The notes below the pieces were generated by a model. That model was not told where the DNA came from and did no database searches. It was given only the letters and a program-made list of their open reading frames with translations. A stretch of DNA of 64,000 bases from contig CAWCTD010000003.1 of assembly GCA_963798455.1 (NCBI GenBank), positions 1,240,001-1,304,000 of the forward strand, read 5' to 3'. The DNA comes from CAWCTD01 sp963798455 (lineage in GTDB: Bacteria; Acidobacteriota; Terriglobia; Bryobacterales; Bryobacteraceae). How positions within the stretch are numbered: position 1 is the stretch's first letter; each line of letters opens with the position of its first letter. The translations under genes and the position numbers were made by a program. Positions 10,627-19,467 of the stretch are shown here, in pieces.

Positions 10627-10658
10627 ATGGACGACGTCCAATATTGTCCATCGTCCAT
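10627..10658. promoter_or_regulatory. 32-bp palindrome, probable TetR operator
   Basis: Two 16-base half sites are inverted about a centre at 10642/10643 and match at 13 of 16 positions. The outer arms are ATGGACGA (10627-10634) and TCGTCCAT (10651-10658), and the core is the perfect palindrome CAATATTG (10639-10646). It lies 14 bases before the tetR start codon, where a bound repressor would block the promoter or early transcription. TetR proteins commonly autoregulate through such sites. The call is by position and symmetry. Confidence 0.7.
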
Positions 10659-10962
10659 AATTTTTCTGCGAGTGCGGCGTGGGGAGTGGCGCAAGCGCGC
10701 CGAGTAGGCGCTGTAAGATTGGAACTTTCTTAGAATCTTTGTAGGCGGTCAGAGACCTAGGCGCGCTGTGGATTGCAGAGGAGCCAACCCAGAGTTGCCG
10801 GCTACACGGAAGTTGGGCCAAACCTGCTACCTGACCACTGACTGTTTGGCAGACAACTGATCAGGCGCTGCACGTCTCGTGTTTTCAGTGACATAGCAGG
10901 AGGCAGTTCGAAAGTGTAACTGGGGTGCCCCGTAACTCGTACATTCAAAAAGGCGATTTCGA

Positions 10963-11010
10963 TGGCTCCCCGGCATGGATTCGAACCACGATTATCCTAA
11001 GCCTTGTGGA
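10963..11010 (-). other. tRNA 3'-end fragment, possible integration (att) remnant
   Basis: Read on the minus strand, bases from about 11005 to 10963 give a T-arm with five paired bases (CGTGG/CCATG) around the loop TTCGAAT, then CCGGGGA, a discriminator G and an encoded CCA. The matching 5' acceptor strand (TCCCCGG) is absent at the expected distance, so this is not a whole tRNA. Such 3' fragments are the usual scar of an element integrated at a tRNA gene. The side facing the island (higher coordinates) is the one lacking the rest of the tRNA, which fits. Isotype cannot be determined. Confidence 0.5.
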
Positions 11011-11802
11011 ATGTGTAACTTGCAGATTCTAAAAAGGCCGAGATTGCCGAAAGGGACACGAAATACCCCCATCGGTACAGCATCGGTACAGTCCGGCAGT
11101 GAATCGGCCGGTCACGACTTCGAAGATGAAGAGCGTCACATGTCGGCCGTTGTGGTACGCTGCGGGGCGCAACGCTGTTGTGGGTAAGCGACCGTTTGGG
11201 CTTGCAGGCAGCGGCGATGTCGCAAAGTGCACTGTCGCGATCGGATTCTTGTCGGACCAGCAATTCCAACTCGATTCACGGCCCAGGGCACAATTCAATC
11301 CCTAAGGGAATGCAGCCCAATGTCTTCTGGTCTGGTCGCTTTTGCAGTTCCGCCGCCGCTCATCCTCGCTGATTCGCATCATCTCGCCCTCCATTTGCCA
11401 CCGCGTGGCACAGATCTCGCGGACTGCGACGACCTCGACATCAAGAATGTGGCGCCTGATCGGATATCCCGAGCACTTCCGGATTGCCGACAATCCGCTC
11501 AGGAGCGTTGCTTACCCAGTGCGTCTCATATGGACTGGGTGTGCTCCTCGGTGGCGTCACGTCTGGTAGCTCCAGTCTGGGCGAGTGGGAAGGGAGCGTT
11601 GGGCGTCGCTGGCTCACGCACCGGAGCTCCGAAACATCAACAGAACAAGCACTTGCGCGGCTTGCTGGCCGATTCCGTCCGAGCCGTATTTGAGTCTATA
11701 CTATCTCAAGGTCCGGTTATTTCGTCGCGAGGACAACGGTGGCGAGCTGACGCGCTGCTCCTCACGCACGAAACCGGCACTAGCTCACCACCCGGCAAGC
11801 AT
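11011..11802. other. Non-coding or decayed stretch at the island edge
   Basis: About 790 bases without a convincing gene. Several overlapping frames exist on both strands, but none shows a recognisable domain or a ribosome-binding site. It lies directly inside the tRNA fragment and probably consists of decayed island DNA. Confidence 0.4.
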
Positions 11803-12270
11803 ATGAGTTGGCGTTACTGAGTACACTCCATATATCTGGCCGATGCTTGGGATGGCGGCATTCGCGGTGCTGCTCGCCATCTATTCCTGGCGGCACCGCT
11901 CGGTGCCGGGTGCACACCCCTTTTCCCTGCTGGCGGCGTTCACGGCGCCGGTTGCAATTGGTGCGGCTCTGGAACTCGCGGCCGCAGACATCCCAGGGAA
12001 GATTGCCTGGGTGGAGTTCCAGGCCATATGGAAGCTGCCCGCAGTTACCGCCGGCTTCTGGTTTGCGCTCGAATACGCCAATCTAGATCGCTGGCTGAAC
12101 CGCCGTGCGCTGGCGCTGCTAGCCATACCCCCGTTGTCGATGCTGTTATTGGTCGTCACCAACGATACTCATCATTGGATTTGGACCGGGTTCGTGTGGG
12201 AGGGGGACGTTCGCCCGGTGACTGGAACCGTAAACTGGTTCTTTATCGGCTAAGGCCTGGTGTTGGCCGC
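11803..12270 (+). pseudogene. Histidine kinase N-terminal 7TM domain, frameshifted and truncated
   Basis: Starting at the ATG at 11803 (MSWRY), one extra T at about 11818 breaks the frame. The continuation EYTPYIWPMLGMAAFAVLLA, then YSWRHRSVPGAHPFSLL and EYANLDRWLNRRALALLAIP, then NDTHHWIWTGF, matches the 7TM sensory module found at the N-terminus of some bacterial histidine kinases. It stops at 12251-12253 after GTVNWFFIG, just before the junction with a truncated transposase on the other strand near 12275. The kinase core is missing. A dead fragment created by deletion or insertion. Confidence 0.6.
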
Positions 12271-12274
12271 CGCC

Positions 12275-13006
12275 CGGCAGGGCTTCACGGAATTGCTGGA
12301 GGCTCCACTCGGCTGTCGGATGCGCGGTGACGTTGTGATGAAGAATCTTTCGCGTTCCCAATTCCATGATCACCAATACATAGAGGATGCAAAATCGGGC
12401 GGTCACTACGACGAGGAAATCACTGACCACGATCGCTTGGGCGTGGTTGCGAACGAAGGTCAACCACCGCTGCTGCAGGTCCAGCTTCCGGCTGGGGCCT
12501 CCCGCCGTCAGGTACTTCTGTACCGTTCGCGGCGAAACCCGGATCCCCAGTTTCAGCTTCAACTCGTTGGCGATGCGTTCCTCTCCCCAGGTGGGATTCT
12601 CAGCGGCCATCTTCCGGATCAACTCTTGGAGATCCATGGGCAACCGCGGCCGTCCCACCGCTCTCGACCTCCAGCGCCAGAACAGACGGAACCCCTTGCG
12701 ATGCCATCGGATGAGCGTGTCCGGCTTCACATTCACCAGTGCATCGCGCCACGGGAACATTCGGCTCAGGGTCGCCATCATCCACCGGGTGGCATCGTCG
12801 GCCCGTCGTGGCCTGAGCTTCCGCTCCTGGAAGAGCGCCAGTTGTTTGCGGAGGAAGAGGTTCTCCGCCGCCAGGGCGACACAGGGTCGACTGAAGAGGA
12901 ACACAAACCGACCGAGGTCGACCAGCACTTGGCGAAAGGTACGGAAGAAGTGAGCAAGGCTCAGGGAGCAGCGGGCCGCGGCGCGCATAGATGCCCAGGA
13001 TCGCAT
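12275..13006 (-). pseudogene. Integrase-type (rve) IS transposase, C-terminus lost
   Basis: The reading frame shows an N-terminal helical region (LAAENLFLRKQLALFQERKL), a helix-turn-helix with NPTWGEERIANELKLKLGIR and VSPRTVQKYL, and the start of the retroviral-integrase-like catalytic domain with VVSDFLVVVTARF (first Asp). After AEWSLQQFREALPG the homology stops at about 12275, where it meets the decayed sensor-kinase fragment. The second Asp and the Glu of the DDE triad are missing, so it cannot be active. The start codon is uncertain (13006 or 12988). Confidence 0.65.
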
Positions 13007-13425
13007 GTCGCGATGGCTTGCAGAATCAGCACCTTAGTGCTCGGACAGAGTATTTGCGGACCACACCTCCTAGGGCCGCAGGGGTCGCTCGGGATGGAAA
13101 AGATGAACGAAACGGCTCCAGCGGCGGCGGTTTGGATGTATGATTAATGGCGGCGAGGAGACGGAAATCCTGGCTGAACTTACAATCATGACGTCATTGG
13201 GTTGGGTTCTTGTTCCCGTCCGCGTTGTTGATGGCGGCTTACGGGATGTGCGAAGAACGGAACCGGCGTCTGATGAGGGCTCAAGACCAACTCAGAGACC
13301 TCCAGCAAGAGATTCGATGGCAAAGGACATGATCGCGAAAGCGCAGGCGAAAATGCCGAAGGCAGGCATCTCTGGCGGGCTGCCCACCTCTCGGACTAGC
13401 TGCAAGAGCTAGAGGCAACGTCCTC
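13007..13425. other. Short gap with no supported gene
   Basis: About 420 bases between the transposase relic and the next gene. A 90-codon plus-strand frame at 13140-13412 has no recognisable domain, no strong ribosome-binding site and unusual composition, so I do not call it. Confidence 0.4.
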
Positions 13426-14163
13426 ATGAGGAGAAAACGGCGTCCAACCTACTTTCAGTGCAAGAGAGTTATCGACAGACTTTACCGGCTCCAAGACCTA
13501 ATCCGCCACCATCAGCCGTCGAGCCACGAAATCGTCTTTGCGCGTCCCATCGATCGGCTTCTGCCGAAGGGAGTGAAGAAGGAACACGAGTATCAATCCA
13601 TTGAACACGAGATCGCTGGATTGCTCCAACTCGCACACTCATATTTGCTGGCTGTCGGCGTCGAAACTGAAATCGTGAAGGAAGAGCCAGAGATCGACAT
13701 CGGTGACGGACTGAAGAGGAAGAAGATCGAGAGGAAGTTGGACTTGATCGGCAACTACTTCGCGTTGGAACGTATGGGCGATCCGCGAGTCTTTGACACC
13801 GTCCTGCGGACTCTTGGGGCGGGTATCGGTGTTTACGAGGTGATGAAGCGAACGGCGTTTTGGAATCTCTTCAATCCACTGGCTTGGATCGCTGGGCTGT
13901 TCAGAATCCCGGTGACGATTATGGAACGAGCGGCCATGCCGGACAAGGCCGACGCATCTTGGGCCGTTAAGATCTTTGGATGGGCCGCCGGCGGGCTGGT
14001 GCTTCTCATCCTCGCGTTTTGCGCTATCAGGTTAGGGTATTCGCTCGATTGGCAAGACCTTATCGGCAAAATCACGGGGGGGAGAATCACGGCCGTTCCG
14101 TCTGCCCCGACTAGAACATCCTCGGCGAGTCGGGCCGACAAACCGCCAGCCGACAAGAGGTAG
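13426..14163 (+). CDS. Uncharacterised membrane protein in the island
   Basis: 245 residues that I do not recognise. The N-terminal 180 residues are soluble-looking, charged and mostly helical (KRVIDRLYRLQDLIRHHQP; DGLKRKKIERKLDLIGNYFA). There is a hydrophobic segment around 140-165 (FNPLAWIAGLFRIPVTIM) and a clear transmembrane helix around 185-205 (IFGWAAGGLVLLILAFCAIR). The tail is Ser/Thr/Pro-rich and basic. It precedes the recombinase fusion by 90 bases on the same strand, so the two may be co-transcribed. No function is assigned. Confidence 0.6.
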   Translation: MRRKRRPTYFQCKRVIDRLYRLQDLIRHHQPSSHEIVFARPIDRLLPKGVKKEHEYQSIEHEIAGLLQLAHSYLLAVGVETEIVKEEPEIDIGDGLKRKKIERKLDLIGNYFALERMGDPRVFDTVLRTLGAGIGVYEVMKRTAFWNLFNPLAWIAGLFRIPVTIMERAAMPDKADASWAVKIFGWAAGGLVLLILAFCAIRLGYSLDWQDLIGKITGGRITAVPSAPTRTSSASRADKPPADKR

Positions 14164-14166
14164 TCG

Positions 14167-14235
14167 ATGTACAGACCCCGGAGGCGCCACGTCAAGAAGT
14201 GGTCGCTGTGGGTTGAGTACACAAGCAAGCGCTAG
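14167..14235 (+). CDS. Possible 22-residue basic peptide
   Basis: An ATG at 14167 opens a 22-codon frame (MYRPRRRHVKKWSLWVEYTS then KR, TAG at 14233-14235). It fills most of the gap between the membrane protein and the recombinase fusion. It is very basic and aromatic. I see no good ribosome-binding site and it may not be translated. Confidence 0.2.
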   Translation: MYRPRRRHVKKWSLWVEYTSKR

Positions 14236-14250
14236 AAAGGAACGTGAGCG

Positions 14251-16950
14251 ATGGCGGGGCAAATCATCGAGCGCGGTAAGGGTGTATGGCTGGTCCGCGT
14301 CTACCTCGGCACGGACCCGGCCACCGGCAAGCGCCAGTATCACATCAAGACCATTCACGGGAGCAAGAAAGACGCGGAGGCGCACCTGACGCGGGCCCTG
14401 CGTGACCGCGGCACTGGGAGGCTGACGGTCGGCGCAGAAAAGTTGACCATCGGCGCCCTGCTGGATGATTTGCTGCTCGACTACAAGGCGAAGGGCAAAC
14501 GGCATGATTCGGCGTCCATTGTCGTGGAGAAGCACCTGCGACCGGCGTTTGGGGCCTTGCCCATTTCCCGTATGACTACAGCGAGGGCCCTCGAGTATGT
14601 GGCAACACGTCAGAGGCGGGGAGTTGCGAACAGAACTATTAACCGGGAACTGGCGCTGCTGCGCCGGGCCTTAGATATCGGGGCGAAGTCCGATCCGCCC
14701 AAAAGAGTGGCCCCGATTCCGCCCATTCCCGTGCTGGAAGAGAACAAGGTGCGCAAGGGCCTCTTTAAGGACTCCGAATATCGGGCGCTGCTAAAGGCTC
14801 TGCCGGACCATCTGAATCGGGATCATGCCGCCCTCTGCACGACCATGGATGCCGTCTCGAGAACTTCGGAGGCGCTCCAGACCGTAAGGGCCGATGTCAG
14901 CCAGCTCCGTCAACTTGCCGATCTCATCCAAAAGGAACAAGCTGACCTTTTGTCGAGGCTTACGCTTGGCGAAGGGCGGCTGGCTGAGGTAGTTACGAGC
15001 CACTCGCTGGTGCGCGCCGACGTGGGCAAGCTGTCGGGGAGACAAGAGGAACTCCGTCAAGAACTCGGTCGCCAAGCCGCCGGCGCGCCATCGTTCCTAG
15101 AAGGGTTGGCCAGAGCCGAAAAGGGCGCGAAAGAGATGCTCGAGCGACACGAAGCGTTGGAGCAGCGCCTGGCGGCGCTGGCCTCAGAGGCTGCGGCATC
15201 CAAGGACCACCTGCGGGCCCGGGAAGAAGCTTGGCAGGCACTGGAGCAGCGGATCGACACCCAAGCCAGCGCGATGCGAGATCTTCGTTCGGACCTGCTG
15301 CACGCCGGCGTGGGCAAGCTGTCGGAGGGACAAGAAGAACTCCGTCAAGAACTCAGTCGCCAAGCCGGCGGCATGCAATCGTTCCAAGAAGGGTTGGCCG
15401 GAGCCGAGAAGGGCGCGAAAGAACTGCTCGAGCGACACGAAGCGATGGAGCGCCGCCTGGTGGCGCTGGCCTCAGAGGCTGTGGCATCCAAAGACTACCT
15501 GCGGGCCCGGGAAGAAGCCTGGCAGGCACTGGAGAAGCGGATCGACGCTCAGGCCATCGAGGGGCGAGATCTTCAGTCGGACCTGCTGCCCGACTTGGGC
15601 AAGCTGTCAGAGGGACAAGAAGAACTCCGTCAAGAACTCAGTCGCCAAGCCGGCGGCATGCAATCGTTCCAAGAAGGGTTGGCCGGAGCCGAGAAGGGCG
15701 CGAAAGAACTGCTCGAGCGACACGAAGCGATGGAGCGCCGCCTGGTGGCGCTGGCCTCAGAGGCTGTGGCATCCAAAGACTACCTGCGGGCCCGGGAAGA
15801 AGCCTGGCAGGCACTGGAGAAGCGGATCGACGCTCAGGCCATCGAGGGGCGAGATCTTCAGTCGGACCTGCTGCCCGACTTGGGCAAGCTGTCAGAGGGA
15901 CAAGAAGAACTCCGTCAAGAACTCAGTCGCCAAGCCGGCGGCATGCAATCGTTCCAAGAAGGGTTGGCCGGAGCCGAGAAGGGCGCGAAAGAACTGCTCG
16001 AGCGACACGAAGCGATGGAGCGCCGCCTGGTGGCGCTGGCCTCAGAGTCTGCGGCATCCAAAGACTACCTGCGGGCCCGGGAAGAAGCCTGGCAGGCACT
16101 GGAGAAGCGGATCGACGCTCAGGCCATCGAGGGGCGAGATCTTCAGTCGGACCTGCTGCCCGACTTGGGCAAGCTGTCAGAGGGACAAGAAGAGCTCCGT
16201 CAAGAACTCAGTCGCCAAGCCGCCGGCGCGCTATCGTTCCAAGTAGGGTTGGCCGGAGCCGAAAAGGGCGCGAACGAGCTGCTCGAGCGACACGAAGCGT
16301 TGGAGCGTCGCCTGGTGACGCTGGCCTCCGAGGCTGCGGCATCCAAGGACCACCTGCGGGCCCGGGAAGAAGCCTGGCAGGCACTGGAGAAGCGGATCGA
16401 CGCTCAAGCCAGCGCGATGCGAGCTCTTCATTCGGACCTGCAGCACTTCGGAGACTGGCTCGAGAGACTGCGGACGGCACTTGGCAGACTGGAGGAGAGG
16501 TTTAGCATCCCCGTCGACCGCACGGGCAACCCTGCGCAGAAGTTGGTCGCGCGTCTGGCGGAACGGATGACGCGATGGTGGGGGCGGCTCCCGGAGCGGA
16601 GACGCGCCTCCCGATCCCACATCCCCACATTGTGCGTGTACCACTGGACCGGAGGGGTTTCCACGCCCCACGAGGTTGTAGACATCAGCGAGATCGGCGC
16701 ATATCTCGAGACACGGGTTGGCTGGTCTCTCGGAACCATCGTGGAGCTGACGCTCCAGAGAATGCCCGGAACAGAAGGAAATCCCGCGGACCCGCACACC
16801 TCGCTGCACCTCATGTCGAAGGTCGTGCGTTCCGATCCTGGCGGCATCGCTGTGCGCTTCATCTATACGCAGCCTCACGAACGCCTGCACGTTCGGGAGT
16901 TCCTGGCTGATTGCCTTGTAGGGTCGAAGACTGGCGCCGTGACTCCGTAG
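14251..16950 (+). CDS. Chimera: tyrosine recombinase N-terminus fused to coiled-coil repeats and a PilZ domain
   Basis: 899 residues, one uninterrupted frame, with AAAGGA upstream of the ATG. Residues 1-60 form an arm-type DNA-binding domain of phage-like integrases (IIERGKGVWLVRVYLGTDPA). Residues 65-160 form the SAM-like core-binding domain (ISRMTTARALEYVATRQRRG). At about residue 190 the integrase sequence stops: the catalytic domain with its Arg-His-Arg-Tyr residues is absent. From DHAALCTTMDAVS onward the protein is a coiled coil closely related to the gene at 52094, containing five tandem repeats of 95-96 residues. The C-terminal 110 residues (from about 780) are a PilZ domain, with VVDISEIGAYLE giving the DxSxxG c-di-GMP motif. 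The fusion point shares CGGGATCATGCCGC with the paralogue, suggesting recombination at short homology. It cannot recombine DNA but could still bind it. Confidence 0.72.
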   Translation: MAGQIIERGKGVWLVRVYLGTDPATGKRQYHIKTIHGSKKDAEAHLTRALRDRGTGRLTVGAEKLTIGALLDDLLLDYKAKGKRHDSASIVVEKHLRPAFGALPISRMTTARALEYVATRQRRGVANRTINRELALLRRALDIGAKSDPPKRVAPIPPIPVLEENKVRKGLFKDSEYRALLKALPDHLNRDHAALCTTMDAVSRTSEALQTVRADVSQLRQLADLIQKEQADLLSRLTLGEGRLAEVVTSHSLVRADVGKLSGRQEELRQELGRQAAGAPSFLEGLARAEKGAKEMLERHEALEQRLAALASEAAASKDHLRAREEAWQALEQRIDTQASAMRDLRSDLLHAGVGKLSEGQEELRQELSRQAGGMQSFQEGLAGAEKGAKELLERHEAMERRLVALASEAVASKDYLRAREEAWQALEKRIDAQAIEGRDLQSDLLPDLGKLSEGQEELRQELSRQAGGMQSFQEGLAGAEKGAKELLERHEAMERRLVALASEAVASKDYLRAREEAWQALEKRIDAQAIEGRDLQSDLLPDLGKLSEGQEELRQELSRQAGGMQSFQEGLAGAEKGAKELLERHEAMERRLVALASESAASKDYLRAREEAWQALEKRIDAQAIEGRDLQSDLLPDLGKLSEGQEELRQELSRQAAGALSFQVGLAGAEKGANELLERHEALERRLVTLASEAAASKDHLRAREEAWQALEKRIDAQASAMRALHSDLQHFGDWLERLRTALGRLEERFSIPVDRTGNPAQKLVARLAERMTRWWGRLPERRRASRSHIPTLCVYHWTGGVSTPHEVVDISEIGAYLETRVGWSLGTIVELTLQRMPGTEGNPADPHTSLHLMSKVVRSDPGGIAVRFIYTQPHERLHVREFLADCLVGSKTGAVTP
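15028..16455 (+). repeat. Five tandem coding repeats of 285-288 bp
   Basis: Units start at 15028, 15316, 15601, 15886 and 16171, each opening AAGCTGTC and encoding GKLSEGQEELRQELSRQA and then LLERHEAMERRLVALASEA. The first spacing is 288 bases and the other three are exactly 285, so the frame is kept. Units 2, 3 and 4 are almost identical in DNA, which points to recent amplification. Units 1 and 5 are more diverged and resemble the single copy in the gene at 52094. Each unit adds a segment of helical coil. Confidence 0.92.
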
Positions 16951-17266
16951 GTCCGGCCTATCCGTCGCTCCCCCTTCCCGTTGGGCGCAACGTCCAACAA
17001 CATCAACTGGAGACGGGCCCGGCCAACAAATGGAATCGTGCGGGCTCAAACCCTTCTCCGAGCAGCGGAGCGTTGTAGCGCTCTACTGTCGGCGTGTGAG
17101 TATTCCACTCCAGCCGGGCATCGCAAGCGCCCAGGTCAGCGCTGCGATGCGCTGCACCATCCTACCGGCGGCTGCCGAGCCAGATAGCTGACGAAAGATT
17201 TGCTGCCCGGAGTGCGCGATTCAGCCGACGGCCAGTCGGACCCGGCGCCAGCGTGATCGATTAGAC
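16951..17266. other. Intergenic, nothing recognised
   Basis: About 315 bases between the chimera and the convergent phage-like gene. No open frame of note and no clear repeat or hairpin seen. Confidence 0.4.
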
Positions 17267-17710
17267 TCAGGCTTCAAGGAGCTTGTCGAAAGGCGTCAAG
17301 GCCGAGACGCCCAGTTCATGGGCCACGAACTGGGCGTAGGCGTCCGGGTCATCTCGGTCAGTGGCTGGCGCGCACACGGCAAACACCTCACGCAGGGTGG
17401 GCACTTTCTTGCCGGTGTACTTGCCTTCCACGTATTGGCTGACAAGCTTCCGGAGCACTCGCCAGCCTTCGGCGAGGGCCTTCTGGCCCAACTCCGCGAG
17501 GGAGGCGCCGGGGAAGGCGGCCGAGGCCCAGGGCACGAAGTCCACGTAGCCGCCGGCCTGTGGGCAGTCCTGCCTTTTGGCATCATGCCACTCGCGGACA
17601 TTGCCGGGGTTGGCGTTCCTCTGAGCTCGGGTGGGGAACTGCAGCGCCCGCGCCTTGGCTTGCGCCTCCGTGACGGAGAAGCCCTCGCGTGCGGCGATGG
17701 TGCGGGCCAC
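17267..17710 (-). CDS. Phage structural protein P5-like / lysozyme-fold protein
   Basis: 147 residues from a GTG at 17710. The frame stays open upstream (ATTHGELIDRV) without a good start, so the true N-terminus may be longer. It has the family pattern RAQRNANPGNVREW (NNPGNxR-type), GGYVDFVPWASA, EGWRVLRKLVSQYVEGKYTG, and an end with FAVCAPATDRDDPDAYAQFV and AHELGVS. Proteins with this layout are annotated as phage or element structural protein P5 and resemble peptidoglycan-cleaving virion enzymes. Here it stands alone without other phage genes, so it is probably island cargo or a relic. Activity is inference. Confidence 0.55.
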   Translation of the reverse strand: MARTIAAREGFSVTEAQAKARALQFPTRAQRNANPGNVREWHDAKRQDCPQAGGYVDFVPWASAAFPGASLAELGQKALAEGWRVLRKLVSQYVEGKYTGKKVPTLREVFAVCAPATDRDDPDAYAQFVAHELGVSALTPFDKLLEA

Positions 17711-18255
17711 GCGGTCGATGAGTTCGCCGTGTGTCGTGGCGCAGTTCAGTACATGACCTTCCTGCCGCGCAATCCCGATCAGGCGCAGGCGACAGGCACG
17801 AGCTGAACGACCCCAGCGAGGATCTCAGGCACGACGAAGACATGATCGCGATCGCACAAGTCGGCGCCCTTCACCACGGTTCGTAAAGCGCGCAGCCTGA
17901 ACCCAGCGGCCAAGCCTGTTCGCCCAAGCGGACCTGTGTGCCGGCGCGTCATCCTTCACAGGGAAATCGAGCCGACCCGGATCGCCGGTAACGAGAAAGG
18001 ATACGGCTGCTCCACTGTCCCGCAGCCCAATCGCCGCGCACGTGCCCACCGCCATCGGCCATCACCGCGCGTACCAACACCCAGATGACACCTGCGAGAG
18101 GCACAGTAGATAGGTCGAACGTACTGGGAAGAGTCGCAGTTTTAGTACTGCCAAAAAGTTGCTTTGGTACTGTTCAATTATCTCGTTCCGTCCCAGAACA
18201 TTGACAGTGTAGCCCCTGAGTACTTCGGAGGAACAAGGGTTACGGGAGGTGGCTC
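17711..18255. other. Gap with leader of the coiled-coil/PilZ operon
   Basis: About 545 bases. The right end must contain the promoter of the gene at 18256, whose ribosome-binding site GGGAGG is at 18244-18249. GTACTG occurs twice in direct orientation, about 21 bases apart, around 18146-18172. On the minus strand, 17825-18055 reads GLRDSGAAVSFLVTGDPGRL, faintly like the end of a PIN-domain toxin, but there is no complete domain. Confidence 0.35.
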
Positions 18256-19467
18256 ATGGCGAGCCTTTGCATCAAGGACAACAACGGAAGCGGTGCAGTC
18301 CGAAGTCTCTACCGAGCGCGCCTGTTTGAAGTCCTGGGCACGGACGAGGGGACACCTGGCGTTCCTGTCTCGACGGAAGACCCCATCGCCCCAGGGTCAA
18401 CGTTGAATTCGTTGGAGGCTTCGGCTATTTTGACTCCGCCCTGTACTGAATCAGCCAGCAAGGCCGTCGGGGGGGCTGCAAGTCTTTCCTCCGGCCGCAC
18501 AGACTGCCCACGCGACGTATCCCCATCTTCAAGTGGAATTGGACTCGATCAAGCCGCCAAGCAGATTGCCCACTCTCTAATGGACATGCTAGCACAGGCA
18601 ATCAAGGGCATGAATCAAGAGACGGCGTGCGACCACCGTACTCTGGCTGCCACCGCTGATGGCTTGGCGAGGATCTCAGAGGAGGTCCACCGACTTAGTG
18701 GAGAGCTATCCACATTCGGCGCGCAGATAACCTCGCTGGCCGGGCAACAATCGACGCTGGAGTCCAGTCTCGCCACCATGAACAACCGCCTCTGCCAGGA
18801 GGAGGAAAACTCCCGGGAGGTGCATGACGGGTTGGTAAGGTTGTCCAACGCGCATGAGGACAACACCCAAAAGGTCGCGTCCTTCACTACCGCTATACCT
18901 GGGCTGGAGGACCGGATTCTCGAGGTGGGAGAGCGCCTGGAGGTGTCAGCTTTGCGCCATAGGGAGCAGTCTGAAGTGAGTGTGAGGTTGAATTCGCAGT
19001 GCGCGAGGCTCGAGCAGGCTCTTCAACAGCAGGAACAACGGCTGGATTCTCAAGAAGAGACCCTCCAGCAGTTGCACGCTGAGATCCGCCAACCAACCGT
19101 GGTGCTCGAGAGGCTGCTGTGTTCTTTCCGAAGCTTGGACCTGAGGACGGAACCCCGACTTCCTCTTGATGCACCCGTGAAGGTGATGTTCCTGGGAGAT
19201 GGAGAAACAGAGATTGCCGGTCGTATCACAAATGCTTCGGAGAGGGGCTTGGGGATGATGCTGGAAGCGCCCGTTCTCCCCGGCACTGAACTTCGGATCG
19301 ACGCGGAAGGCAGCCTGCGCAAGGGGAAAGTTGCCCATTGTGGTGCCGGCGGGAAAGCCTACTCCGTTGGCGTGCGTCTAGCTCACCCTCTTCAGGAAGA
19401 AGGCAACCGTACGATTCCCGCCTCGAACGAGGGTCGTCAAGCGAAAGCGCTCGGGGAGGAACTGTGA
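18256..19467 (+). CDS. Coiled-coil protein with C-terminal PilZ domain
   Basis: 403 residues, ATG preceded by GGGAGG at 18244-18249. Residues 1-95 are low in structure. Residues 100-295 form a long coiled coil (ACDHRTLAATADGLARISEE; ALQQQEQRLDSQEETLQQLH). Residues 297-385 are a PilZ domain with RTEPR (RxxxR) and TNASERGLGM (NxSxxG), the two c-di-GMP-contacting motifs, so it should be a c-di-GMP receptor. The coil shares the DHxxLxxTxD start and the Q-x3-L-Q-x-LH end with genes at 14251 and 52094. Its stop overlaps the GTG of the next gene, another PilZ protein. The output partner is unknown; a signal-dependent scaffold is one inference. Confidence 0.75.
   Translation: MASLCIKDNNGSGAVRSLYRARLFEVLGTDEGTPGVPVSTEDPIAPGSTLNSLEASAILTPPCTESASKAVGGAASLSSGRTDCPRDVSPSSSGIGLDQAAKQIAHSLMDMLAQAIKGMNQETACDHRTLAATADGLARISEEVHRLSGELSTFGAQITSLAGQQSTLESSLATMNNRLCQEEENSREVHDGLVRLSNAHEDNTQKVASFTTAIPGLEDRILEVGERLEVSALRHREQSEVSVRLNSQCARLEQALQQQEQRLDSQEETLQQLHAEIRQPTVVLERLLCSFRSLDLRTEPRLPLDAPVKVMFLGDGETEIAGRITNASERGLGMMLEAPVLPGTELRIDAEGSLRKGKVAHCGAGGKAYSVGVRLAHPLQEEGNRTIPASNEGRQAKALGEEL

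Noticed and set aside
8721..10694. A single 657-codon TetR-glycosyltransferase fusion protein.
   Set aside because: The middle is TetR sequence in the wrong frame. One extra G near 10156 explains it, and the correct frame ends in an ATGA overlap with the glycosyltransferase start.
10975..11187. A 70-codon gene starting MDSNHD.
   Set aside because: This translation is the antisense of the tRNA 3' end, a well-known source of false small genes.
15231..16505. A 424-codon second frame across the repeat region.
   Set aside because: It is the plus-two shadow of the tandem repeats, Arg/Gly-rich, with no domain; the PilZ-containing frame is the real one.
17825..18055. A PIN-domain toxin on the minus strand.
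   Set aside because: Only a short LVTGD-like stretch is seen; the other acidic residues and an antitoxin gene are missing.
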